A stretch of DNA of 22,430 nt. Source: CAZJHX01 sp964545715. GTDB taxonomy: Bacteria; Myxococcota_A; UBA9042; GCA-2863065. Of the stretch, positions 8,372 to 16,412 are shown piece after piece. Below the pieces are notes generated by a model. It saw nothing but the letters and a program-made list of their open reading frames with translations, ran no database searches and was not told where the DNA came from. A program made the translations under genes and the position numbers. Positions within the stretch are counted from its first letter, which is position 1; the number at the start of each line of letters is the position of its first letter. Location of the stretch: the NCBI GenBank assembly GCA_964545715.1, contig CAZJHX010000172.1, positions 1 to 22,430 of the forward strand, read 5' to 3'.

Positions 8372-11300
8372 TGAGCAACGTCTCATTTTCAAAGAAGCTG
8401 GCCAGTGGGACCAACGCGGCCCTGATGATCGCCGGCGTGGTCGGCGTGCTGGTCGCCGTGAACTGGTACGGCATCAAGAACTACAAGCGGATCGACATGA
8501 CCGAGGCCGAGGTCAACAGCCTCAGCCAGACCAGCATCGACGCCGTCAGCACCATGGAAGGGCTGGAGCTGCGGCTGTACAAGTCCAAGAAGCTGCCGAA
8601 GTCGCTCGAGGGCGGCGGCGGCGTCATCGAGAACGTGCCGCGCCTGATCCAGCAGCTGCAGGACAAGCTGGACGAGTACAAGCGGGCGTCGGCGGGCAAC
8701 CTGACCGTCACCGTTGAAGAGGACGATCTGGAGTCGCAGGCCGGCGCGCTGAACCTGGGCGCGCTGAAGATCCCCGCGGACAAGAGCGAGGACGCGGACC
8801 CCGACGCGCTCAACAAGCGCTACTACATCGGCCTGTCGCTGCACTACCGCACGGTGGAAGAGGTGATTCCGGTCATCTCCAACCCGGGCACGTTTGAGTA
8901 TCAGATCACCAAGGCCATGCTGCGGCTGCGGTCCAAGCAGGCGGCGTCGTCCGTGATGCGGGATCTGCTCAAGAACGGTGAAGAGCTCAACAAGGCGGTC
9001 GAAGAGTGCGTGAAGACCATCGAGCGCTACGACCAGAGCAAAGAGAAGACCGACGAGGAGCTGGAAGGCGGCATCGTCGAGCAGATGCAGAACAAGCAGT
9101 CCGACCGGACGACTCAAATCGATGAGTACCTGGCAAACCTGGCCCGCATAGACGAGGCGTGCGGCAAGGTCAGCACGCAGTTGGAGGCGCAGCGGGCCTC
9201 GATGAAGACCGAGGCGGCGACCGGCCGACAGCTGAGTCGGGAGCACTTCGAGTCGCTGCTGGGCAAGATCGGCTGGTTCAGCGGGGTCTACTCCGCGTGG
9301 GTCGCGTCGCTGATCGACGAGAAGCGGGATCCGCGGCTGCTCAAGCGCTTGCTGGAGTTGATGAAGCATCCCGAGATCCCGGCGCGGACGTCGGCGCTGC
9401 GGGTGCTGGGCGCCTGGCTGAAGGGCAGCGAGCAGAGCCCGGGGCTGCAGGGACCGCCGGGGCAACAGGCGACGGCCGCCCTGCGTGCGGCGCAGAGCGA
9501 CGAGAGCGCGACGGTGCGCGCGGTGGCGGTGCAGGTGATCGCGTCCGCGGCTGGTGAGGCGGCGGCCGGCGAGATCACGAAGGCGCTGCAGGACAAGGAC
9601 GAGACCGTCCGCGAGGTGGCGCTGGACCTGGCCATGCGGCTGCGCGTGAAGGTCGATGGCGCGGCTGTGAAGCCGTTCTTGAAGGACAGCGGCTGGCAGG
9701 TGCGCCGGCTGGCGGTGGCATATCTGATCAACACGCAGCAGGCGACCGTGCCCGATCTGCGGCCGCTGCTGGCCGATCCCAACCGCGAGGTGAAGTTCAT
9801 CGCCGCGTACGGGCTGACGACGCTGAACGACACGGCCAGCACGGAGCAGATCCAGCAGATCGCCGTGGCGCTGCCGCCGGGGCAGGGCAAGCAGGTGCTG
9901 GAGCAGGCGCTGGCCAAGATGGGCGCCGTCAACCTGCCGAATCCGACGCCCGACAAGGTGGTGCCGCCCGCGCCCAAGCCGGATGCGCCCGCACCCCCGA
10001 CACCTCCCGCGCCCAAGGCGGACACACCGCCCGCGCCCGCGCCCAAGGCGGCTCCTCCCGCGCCGAAAGCGACTCCGCCCGGTGGTCCGACGGGCTCGCG
10101 CGCGCCCCAGGGCAGCGGCGGCGGTCTGCGTCAGGCGCTCGGCCGCGCCGGCCTCGATAGGCTTGGCGACATCCAGATGCCCGACCCGCTGGATGGCGTG
10201 AAGGTGCTCAGCAATCTCAAGACCGAGATCAACACGGCCTACACCACGCTCAAGGACTCGCCGGGCCGCAAGAGCATCGGCTTCATGTGCGGTCACGACG
10301 AGCTGTGTCCGTTTGAGGAGACCGAGTCCAAAATTCCGGACATGCTGGCCCAGGCGTTTGAGAAGCAGCCGTTCGTCAAGAAGGCGGTGGACGACATCCG
10401 TGGGCTGGAGGGCCGTCTGAACCAGCACAACGAGGCGATTCGCCAGTTCTTCTTGTCCAAGGGCTATCGCATCGTGAAGGTCTCGGCCGGGCAGTCGGTG
10501 CCCGAAGAGGTGGATGCGCTGGTCATCTACGGTCCACGCAAGCCGTTTGCCGACCTGGAGCTGTACGACATCGACCAGTTCATCATGAGCGGCAAGCCCA
10601 CGATCTTTTTGACCAACTCCTACGAGGTGCTGGTCAATCAGTGGGACGACAAGCCGCCGTACAACCTGGTGTCGCGCATCGAGTCGACCAACACCAACCT
10701 GTCACCGTTTTTTGCGCACTACGGCATTCACGCAAACAACGACCTGGTGATGGAGACCGAGAAGGCGCTGTTCGAGCGCATCAACACGGTCAACCTGCAG
10801 ATGAGCAACATCGGTGAGCTGGCGATGGCGGCCAAGTACAGCTATCCGCTGTTTCCGATCTTCGAGAAGTTCAGCGAGAACGACCCGATGGTGGCGGGCC
10901 TGCGTCGGGTGACCATGCCGTTCGCCTCCAGCTTCACGCACATCGAGGGCGCGCAGCCGTCGCTGACGTTTGAGCCGCTGATCAGCTCATCCGAGCGCGC
11001 GGTCAGCAAGACCAAGGACTTTGTGCTGGACCCGCGCAGCCTGAAAGACAGCGTGGGGGCGGAGCAGACGTCGGGGACGATGCACGTGGCCGTCCATGTC
11101 TCGGGGGACAACGCCAGCTCCTACTTCGCGGGTCGTCAGCGTCCCGAGCGCCCGGAGCCCGAGCCCGATCCGCCCGGTCCCGACGGTCAGCCGGCGCCGC
11201 CCAAGAAGAAGCCGATCGAGCCCAAGCGGAAGGACGCGGGGCCGGCCAACATCGTGATCATCGGGTCCAACCTGGGCTTCGAGTCGCTGAACCCCAGCCG

Positions 11301-11718
11301 GCTGCTGCACGACTTCAACATCGGCAAGGTCGCTCAGGAGAAGGTGACCGGGCTCGGCGCGGCGATCCCCTACTACATTCGCTACGTCAACGCGTGGGGC
11401 CGCTTCATCGGCCAGCAGAACCCGATTCATCTGGGAGAGCGCGGGCGCATGACCCAGCTTCCGGGCCAGCAGACCGACTTCTGGCAAAAGAACCTGGACC
11501 TGCTGTTCGGCGTTTTTGACTGGGCTACGGGCGACTCCGGGATGGCGGCCATTCGCGCCAAGGCGGACACGGACCGGCCATTGAAGGTCACGTCGGAGAA
11601 CAGCCGAAAGCTGGTGTCCGCCGGGTTGGTCTTCGGGCTGCCGGCGCTGCTGATCGTGTTTGCCTTCCTGCGCTTCTGGTTGCGCCGAATGGGCCGCAAG
11701 AAGCTCGGCCCGGCCTGA
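8371..11718 (+). CDS. GldG-type ABC auxiliary protein with an inserted coiled-coil/HEAT region
   Basis: An 1115-residue membrane-anchored protein. It has an N-terminal membrane helix (about 14-33), the start of an ABC_transp_aux domain (about 38-195; compare RIDMTEAEVNSLSQTSIDAV), a charged coiled coil (about 205-300), a HEAT-like alpha-solenoid (about 310-520, with units such as DPRLLKRLLELMKHPEIPAR and DETVREVALDLAMRL) and a Pro/Ala/Lys linker (about 523-584). The aux domain then resumes with IGFMCGHDE, GYRIVKVSAG and EVDALVIYGPRK. A second Pro-rich loop lies near 924-950, and a C-terminal membrane helix (about 1083-1105) ends in a basic tail. GldG proteins are normally roughly half this length. 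The extra 300-400 residues appear to split the aux domain. The fold is probably periplasmic, held at both ends in the inner membrane and working with the ABC pair upstream. Confidence 0.88.
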   Translation: MSNVSFSKKLASGTNAALMIAGVVGVLVAVNWYGIKNYKRIDMTEAEVNSLSQTSIDAVSTMEGLELRLYKSKKLPKSLEGGGGVIENVPRLIQQLQDKLDEYKRASAGNLTVTVEEDDLESQAGALNLGALKIPADKSEDADPDALNKRYYIGLSLHYRTVEEVIPVISNPGTFEYQITKAMLRLRSKQAASSVMRDLLKNGEELNKAVEECVKTIERYDQSKEKTDEELEGGIVEQMQNKQSDRTTQIDEYLANLARIDEACGKVSTQLEAQRASMKTEAATGRQLSREHFESLLGKIGWFSGVYSAWVASLIDEKRDPRLLKRLLELMKHPEIPARTSALRVLGAWLKGSEQSPGLQGPPGQQATAALRAAQSDESATVRAVAVQVIASAAGEAAAGEITKALQDKDETVREVALDLAMRLRVKVDGAAVKPFLKDSGWQVRRLAVAYLINTQQATVPDLRPLLADPNREVKFIAAYGLTTLNDTASTEQIQQIAVALPPGQGKQVLEQALAKMGAVNLPNPTPDKVVPPAPKPDAPAPPTPPAPKADTPPAPAPKAAPPAPKATPPGGPTGSRAPQGSGGGLRQALGRAGLDRLGDIQMPDPLDGVKVLSNLKTEINTAYTTLKDSPGRKSIGFMCGHDELCPFEETESKIPDMLAQAFEKQPFVKKAVDDIRGLEGRLNQHNEAIRQFFLSKGYRIVKVSAGQSVPEEVDALVIYGPRKPFADLELYDIDQFIMSGKPTIFLTNSYEVLVNQWDDKPPYNLVSRIESTNTNLSPFFAHYGIHANNDLVMETEKALFERINTVNLQMSNIGELAMAAKYSYPLFPIFEKFSENDPMVAGLRRVTMPFASSFTHIEGAQPSLTFEPLISSSERAVSKTKDFVLDPRSLKDSVGAEQTSGTMHVAVHVSGDNASSYFAGRQRPERPEPEPDPPGPDGQPAPPKKKPIEPKRKDAGPANIVIIGSNLGFESLNPSRLLHDFNIGKVAQEKVTGLGAAIPYYIRYVNAWGRFIGQQNPIHLGERGRMTQLPGQQTDFWQKNLDLLFGVFDWATGDSGMAAIRAKADTDRPLKVTSENSRKLVSAGLVFGLPALLIVFAFLRFWLRRMGRKKLGPA

Positions 11719-11755
11719 TTTCTACGACGCTATCAAGAGAGACTGAGAGGACTGG

Positions 11756-13729
11756 ATGAACAAAGGGACGTTCGTTGTACTGCTCGTCGCTGCCGGCTTG
11801 CTCGCCTACATGGGCACGCGTGGCAGCGAGGAAGAGGAGTCCGCGAAGCCGGCGACGGTGCCGGGGTATTTGGAGCAGGGCGCTCAGACAGAGTGGCGCA
11901 AACGCAAAGAGAACCCGCTGCTGTTCTTGAGCGAGAAGAAGGAAGACCGCGATCGCCAGTTCAAGACCCCGCCGTACGATCACATCGCGCTGACCCGCGA
12001 CGGGGCGACCGTCGAGTTCGAGAAGGCGGGCGAGGATGACTGGAAGATGGTCAAGCCCGTCAAGAGCGAGGTCGAGAGCTTCCGCATCAAGAACATGCTG
12101 GAGGCGTTTGCGACCGACACGGCGCTGACGCCGGCCCGCACGGTGAAGAACCCCGAGCACCTGGTCGACTTCGGCTTGGAGGAGGAGAGCGCGATCTCGA
12201 TCACGCTGTCTGAGAAGGGCGTGTCCAAGATCGCGTTGGTGATCGGTAGCGCGGCCAAGGTCAAGAGCAGCGAAGGCGGCGGGCAGGACGTGTACGACAC
12301 CTTTGTGATGCAGGCCGGCGACGACAAGCAGGTGTTTCGCGCCAAGCAGAAGGACCTGCGCAGCGCGTTTGACCACGACGTCGGTGCGCTGCGCAGCAAG
12401 AAGGCGTTCTCGTTCGACAAAACCGACATCACCAAGGTGACCATCGTCGACCCGGACAACACGAAGGCGCCGAAGATCGTGTTGGCGGCGACGTGGGAGA
12501 AGCCGCCGGAGCCGCCGAAGGACGCGCCGAAGCCGCCGCCGGGCGAGAAGGAGAAGAAGCCCGAGGCCAAGGGCACGTTCTCGATCGTGTCCCCGACCAT
12601 CGCCGACTATCGGTTGGGCAAGCTGGACACGTTTTTGTCGCAGATCGCCAACATGCGCGTCACGGAGTTTGTCATGGGCAAGAAGCCCGCCGAGGACACC
12701 GGCCTGCTGAAGCGCGACGCCGCAGCCCGAATCGAGATCGAGCTGTCGGACGCCGATCCGGTCGTCATCGTCTTTGGCGCCGAGCAGGAGAAAGACAAGG
12801 CGTTCTATGCCCAGGTCGAAGGCCGGGACGAGTACATGATCGTCAGCAAAAACACGCGCGGCAACCTGATCAAGAAGCTGGGCGATCTGCGCAACAAGTC
12901 GGTGTTGGGCGACGTCAAGGACGACGATGTCACCCGCATCGAGGTCAAAAACGAGCACACCGGCGAGGGCGCCATGGTGTTCGAGAAGACGGCCGCCGGC
13001 TGGCAAATGACCGCCCCGCAGGCGCAGACGCCGTTTGAGCGCGAGATGAAGACGCTGTTGAGCGGCGTGAAGACCCTGCGCGCCAGCAGCTTCCACGACG
13101 AGGCGCCCAAACCGGAGGACTCCGGCCTGGCGACGCCGACCATGACCCTGAAGGCGACTATCGCCGGGCAGGAGAAGACGATCGTGTTCGGGGCCGAGAA
13201 AGACAGCAATGTCGAGGCTCACATCCCGGGCACGCAGATGTACTTCAAGGTCAGCAGCTGGACGCGCAACAAGTTCACCAAGAAGCCGTCCGACTTCCGC
13301 GACAAGGTGGTCATCAAGCTGGCTGACGGCAAGGACATCGCCGCGCTGCAGCTGATCCACAAAGAGGAGACGGTCGAGCTGAAGCGCGCCGGGGGTGGCT
13401 GGGAGATGCTGACGCCCGAGACCATCAACAAGGACACCGGCCTCAAGGACGCGGCTGTCGAGGCCATCGCCACGACGCTGAAGGCGCTGAGCATCAAGGA
13501 CTTCACCGACAAGACCGTCGATGCCGTCGGCCTGACCGCGCCGGCGTTCAAGCTGATCGCCACTCTGAAGACCGGCGCCAAGATCGAGCTGGCCGCGTCC
13601 GACACCAAGGAGGGCGACGCGCATTACGTGACGATCACGTCCCCGCAGTCCCCCGCCGGCACCGTCTACACGCTTGGCAAATTCAAGCTGGACAACCTGC
13701 GCAAGAAGGCCGCTGACCTCAAGCAGTAG
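11756..13729 (+). CDS. DUF4340 domain protein with four repeats, membrane anchored
   Basis: A 657-residue protein with a single N-terminal membrane helix (about 4-20, FVVLLVAAGLLAYMG) followed by a long, probably periplasmic part. I see four DUF4340-like repeats, beginning near residues 74, 224, 391 and 527. Each has an 'I..L.....TVEFEK..DGW.M..P' strand set, a helix that reads like a short 'LL..L..L.A..F' segment, and a closing 'FGLE' or 'VGLTAP' turn. The second repeat has a Pro/Lys-rich insertion (PPEPPKDAPKPPPGEKEKK). GAGAGG sits 5 nt before the ATG, 37 nt after the GldG stop. DUF4340 genes commonly follow gldG-type genes. The molecular role is unknown. Confidence 0.88.
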   Translation: MNKGTFVVLLVAAGLLAYMGTRGSEEEESAKPATVPGYLEQGAQTEWRKRKENPLLFLSEKKEDRDRQFKTPPYDHIALTRDGATVEFEKAGEDDWKMVKPVKSEVESFRIKNMLEAFATDTALTPARTVKNPEHLVDFGLEEESAISITLSEKGVSKIALVIGSAAKVKSSEGGGQDVYDTFVMQAGDDKQVFRAKQKDLRSAFDHDVGALRSKKAFSFDKTDITKVTIVDPDNTKAPKIVLAATWEKPPEPPKDAPKPPPGEKEKKPEAKGTFSIVSPTIADYRLGKLDTFLSQIANMRVTEFVMGKKPAEDTGLLKRDAAARIEIELSDADPVVIVFGAEQEKDKAFYAQVEGRDEYMIVSKNTRGNLIKKLGDLRNKSVLGDVKDDDVTRIEVKNEHTGEGAMVFEKTAAGWQMTAPQAQTPFEREMKTLLSGVKTLRASSFHDEAPKPEDSGLATPTMTLKATIAGQEKTIVFGAEKDSNVEAHIPGTQMYFKVSSWTRNKFTKKPSDFRDKVVIKLADGKDIAALQLIHKEETVELKRAGGGWEMLTPETINKDTGLKDAAVEAIATTLKALSIKDFTDKTVDAVGLTAPAFKLIATLKTGAKIELAASDTKEGDAHYVTITSPQSPAGTVYTLGKFKLDNLRKKAADLKQ

Positions 13730-13730
13730 G

Positions 13731-14627
13731 TCAGGGTACGGAGAATATCGCCGGCATGTTGTTCATGACGGCAGCGGCAGGCGGGCCGAACATGGCGGTC
13801 GCCGCGCCAACCCCTTCGAAGGCGTTCTCCAACGCGGCCTGAACCGTCAGCGTGCTCTCCTGGTCTTGCAACATTGACAGCGGTGCGGGCAGCTCCAGCG
13901 TCAGGGTCTTGAAGTTCTCGTCCTCACCGACGTGATAGACGAACTTCTTGCTGCCCAGCGTGCCCTCCATTTTGAAGAAGATGAAGCCGGTCTTCCACGC
14001 CCAGTCCATGCTGATGCCGGCCTGCAGCTCGCCGTCGAACTGGTCCAGGTGATGGTTCTTCTCGGGCTCGACCCCGATGCTGAATTGAAGGCCGGTGTAC
14101 TCGCCCGGCGGGACGTCGTGAAGGGTGATCTGCGTGCGTGTCTCGGTCTTGGTCTGCTCGATGAGGTAGTAGCTGCCCGGCAGCGCCACGTCGCCCAGCG
14201 ATGATCGCAGCGTGATGTTCGTGACCCAGTAGCGCAGTGTTTTTATGGCCGCCTTGCCAAGGGTCGTCTCCAGCGCCTCCTCCAGGACCAGCGGCTTGCC
14301 GGCTACACGGTGATCGAACGCAAGGACCAGCGTGCTCTGGGCGACCGGCTCTTCGGCCGTCTCGATCGGCTCATCCGCCACCGGATCCGGGTCCTTCGCT
14401 TCGGCGACGGGCCGGTCGGGTGCGGCGTCTTCCGTGCGTGTTGCTTCCACCTGTCGCGCTGGGTCGTTGTCGGTGGTGCCGTCCGGCGGTAAGTGGACCG
14501 GGCCGGCAGGCTCCGGCGTGGGCTCCTCCACGGCCTGCTTGGGGGCGGGCACCGGCGATGTCTCGGCCGGACCGCTACACGCCAGCATCATCGCGGCGAA
14601 GACCCAGCAGCAGCGGAGATCAACCAT
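13731..14627 (-). CDS. MbnP-like lipoprotein (stand-alone)
   Basis: A 298-residue predicted lipoprotein: MVDLRCCWVFAAMMLAC with lipid-modified Cys17, an acidic Pro/Glu/Asp linker to about 97, then an MbnP-like domain (about 98-265). Marks are VLAFDHRV, LRYWVTNI, GEYTGLQFSIGVE, NHHLD, SMDWAWKTGFIFFKMEG and FVYHVGED. In the family this domain binds copper after an MbnH enzyme oxidises a Trp to kynurenine; the W-x-W here is Trp209/Trp211. There is no Cys after Cys17, so it lacks the four-Cys motif of some relatives. An in-frame ATG at 14654 would add nine residues, but that stretch is AT-rich and looks non-coding, and TACACT lies exactly 7 nt before the chosen ATG. It follows the fused MbnP gene and converges on the DUF4340 gene with 1 nt between stops. 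Confidence 0.87.
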   Translation of the reverse strand: MVDLRCCWVFAAMMLACSGPAETSPVPAPKQAVEEPTPEPAGPVHLPPDGTTDNDPARQVEATRTEDAAPDRPVAEAKDPDPVADEPIETAEEPVAQSTLVLAFDHRVAGKPLVLEEALETTLGKAAIKTLRYWVTNITLRSSLGDVALPGSYYLIEQTKTETRTQITLHDVPPGEYTGLQFSIGVEPEKNHHLDQFDGELQAGISMDWAWKTGFIFFKMEGTLGSKKFVYHVGEDENFKTLTLELPAPLSMLQDQESTLTVQAALENAFEGVGAATAMFGPPAAAVMNNMPAIFSVP

Positions 14628-14634
14628 GAAATAC

Positions 14635-14640
14635 AGTGTA
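14635..14640 (-). promoter_or_regulatory. Candidate -10 box of a leaderless mbnP-like transcript
   Basis: On the minus strand TACACT ends exactly 7 nt before the ATG at 14627. That would place the start of transcription on or next to the start codon. No Shine-Dalgarno sequence is visible before either possible ATG. The mbnH-like gene has the same TAnACT-7-nt-ATG layout. Confidence 0.4.
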
Positions 14641-14668
14641 ATGCATTTTTCCATCGGCGACGTGCGGT

Positions 14669-14678
14669 GAATTGTCGC
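14669..14678 (-). promoter_or_regulatory. Candidate operator upstream of the stand-alone mbnP-like gene
   Basis: The minus strand reads GCGACAATTC here, 41 nt before the ATG at 14627, in the short gap between the two mbnP-like genes. The same ten bases occur at 19108-19117 in front of the mbnH-like gene. The matched flanks (GCGACAATTCACC here, GCGACAATTCGCC there) suggest a shared binding site. Confidence 0.45.
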
Positions 14679-14696
14679 AACCGGGCAGCGCCCCCA

Positions 14697-16412
14697 TCAC
14701 TTCGTGAAGGCGTGAAGGATATACGCGGCCACGTCGGCTGAGCACTTTGCGTCGCACAGTCCCTCCGGCGGCATGTCCAGCTCCACGCGCGCCGCCAGGG
14801 CTGCGTGACCCTCTTTGCACGACTTGCACTCGCAGCCCTCGCCGATGCACAGGTCGCCGCCGACCAGGCCCTGCCCCTTGTCCCCGTGGCAGGTCAGGCA
14901 GGAGCCTTTGTAGATGTTCTTGCCGGCGTCGATATCGCCCGGCGAGGACTCGAAAGCTCCGGGCGTGTTGCACGTGCTCGCCGTGCACACGATGGAGACG
15001 CTGTCGCACAGCTGCTGAGACGCCAGCTCGGGCCACGCCTGGTTGCTCTTTTGGAGCGCGGTCTCCCACTGAGCGATGACGGCGTTCTCCGCGTAACGCG
15101 ACGGGCACAGTCGCTGGGTGACGGTCTGCTTGCGCCGCACGGCGAAGCTCACGCGTCCATGCTTCAGGTCAAAGTGGTCGCCCGCCAGTCCCAGAGGTTG
15201 GCCGGCCTGGATCGTGTCGCCGGGCGCCACTGTGACGTCCTTGACGTGCAGGTATTCCAGCCAGAAGGCTGAGCTGTCATGCAGTCGAACGGAGACGCGA
15301 AACAAGTCCGAGTGGGTGATATCCGTGTGGTCGACGAACGCCACGTCGCTGACGACGCCTCCATCGACCGCGAGGACCTGGGTGTCCGCGGGGGTCACGA
15401 ACGTCAAGTGCCCCGGCTCGGCGAACGCTCCCGGTGGATCGATGCCGAATCCGGAGAAGCACGGGTGCGCGTCGTCGTCCGTCATGGTGTCAGGCGTCGA
15501 GCACGCCAGAGCGATCGCGGCCACAACCGGGCTTGTGATGTGGGGCGGCGCGCTGTCCAGCGACTTGCCCGCCGGGTCGGAGGTGTCGTCGCCCGTACCG
15601 CCCGTGTCGTCGCCCGTGTCGTCGCCGCCACTACCGACGTGCACGATCTTGGGACCGTCGGGCTCGTCGGGCGCGTCGAAGTCGTCCGGCAAGACGCGGA
15701 ACATGTTGGCGATGTTGCCCGCGATGACCCCGGCCGGCCCGTTTTGCGGCCCCCCTTGCACGACGGATGACGTGGCCATGTCGAGATCTCGAAAGAGGCG
15801 ATGGACCTCCACGCGGGTCGGGACCTCAGCCCGCCCGCCCGCCGCGACCACCAGTGACGGTGAGAGCTCTCGCGTGATCACCCGGTACAGCTCATCGGTG
15901 CCGATGTGAAAGTTGAAGTTTCCCTTGAGGTCGTCGGTCTCGAATGCGCCCTCGGCGCGCAGGAACTTGAAGCCGCTGTCCCAGGTCCACTCCATGCCGA
16001 CACCCGCACGCAGCTCGCCGATCTCTACATCCAGCGTGTGGTTGTGAGCGGCGTCCACGCCGACTGCAAACGCAATCGCCTGATATGAGCCCGCCGGGAT
16101 CCCCGGGATTTCCACGACAGTTCGCCGGCGGTCGGAGGTCAGCTCCACAAGGAAGTATGCGTCTGCAACCACGTGAACGGGCTCTCCCTCCTCGCCGAGC
16201 AGGACGACGTTGGAGACCCAATAGCGCAGCTGATCAAACGTGACGCTCAGGTTGCCGTCCACCTCGAGCGGCTGCCCCAGGTCCAGCGCCTGGTCTCCGA
16301 TACGGTGGTCGAAGGTCATCACCAGTGTCGCCGTTCCGGCCGGTGACGCCTCATCGTCGGCCGGTGTCTGGCAACCCAACGCCACCAGCGCCAGCAGAGC
16401 GGCTCTAGTCAT
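14697..16412 (-). CDS. MbnP domain / degenerate LytM-like domain / cytochrome c fusion lipoprotein
   Basis: A 571-residue predicted lipoprotein (MTRAALLALVALGC, Cys14). Residues about 28-245 are an MbnP-like domain with MTFDHRI, LRYWVSNV, AHNHTLD, GMEWTWDSGFKFLRAEG (Trp142/Trp144) and NFHIGTD. An Asp/Thr/Gly linker (about 262-280) follows. Residues about 330-432 resemble the beta-barrel of LytM/M23 peptidases (YLHVKDVTVAPGDTIQAGQP), but the metal-binding HxH is replaced by HGRVSF, so activity is doubtful. The C-terminal 80 residues are a c-type cytochrome with CLTCH (505-509) and a likely axial Met547 in DMPPEG, plus extra cysteines (CIGEGCECKSC). It starts inside the end of the repeat-lipoprotein gene (8-nt ATGACTAG overlap), so the two are probably co-translated. 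It could take electrons from, or give them to, the MbnH-like enzyme; that is inference. Confidence 0.88.
   Translation of the reverse strand: MTRAALLALVALGCQTPADDEASPAGTATLVMTFDHRIGDQALDLGQPLEVDGNLSVTFDQLRYWVSNVVLLGEEGEPVHVVADAYFLVELTSDRRRTVVEIPGIPAGSYQAIAFAVGVDAAHNHTLDVEIGELRAGVGMEWTWDSGFKFLRAEGAFETDDLKGNFNFHIGTDELYRVITRELSPSLVVAAGGRAEVPTRVEVHRLFRDLDMATSSVVQGGPQNGPAGVIAGNIANMFRVLPDDFDAPDEPDGPKIVHVGSGGDDTGDDTGGTGDDTSDPAGKSLDSAPPHITSPVVAAIALACSTPDTMTDDDAHPCFSGFGIDPPGAFAEPGHLTFVTPADTQVLAVDGGVVSDVAFVDHTDITHSDLFRVSVRLHDSSAFWLEYLHVKDVTVAPGDTIQAGQPLGLAGDHFDLKHGRVSFAVRRKQTVTQRLCPSRYAENAVIAQWETALQKSNQAWPELASQQLCDSVSIVCTASTCNTPGAFESSPGDIDAGKNIYKGSCLTCHGDKGQGLVGGDLCIGEGCECKSCKEGHAALAARVELDMPPEGLCDAKCSADVAAYILHAFTK

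Noticed and set aside
8389..13624. Two minus-strand open frames of about 680 codons opposite the GldG and DUF4340 genes
   Set aside because: Low-complexity Arg/Leu/Gln/His-rich products with no recognisable motif; shadows of well-supported plus-strand genes.
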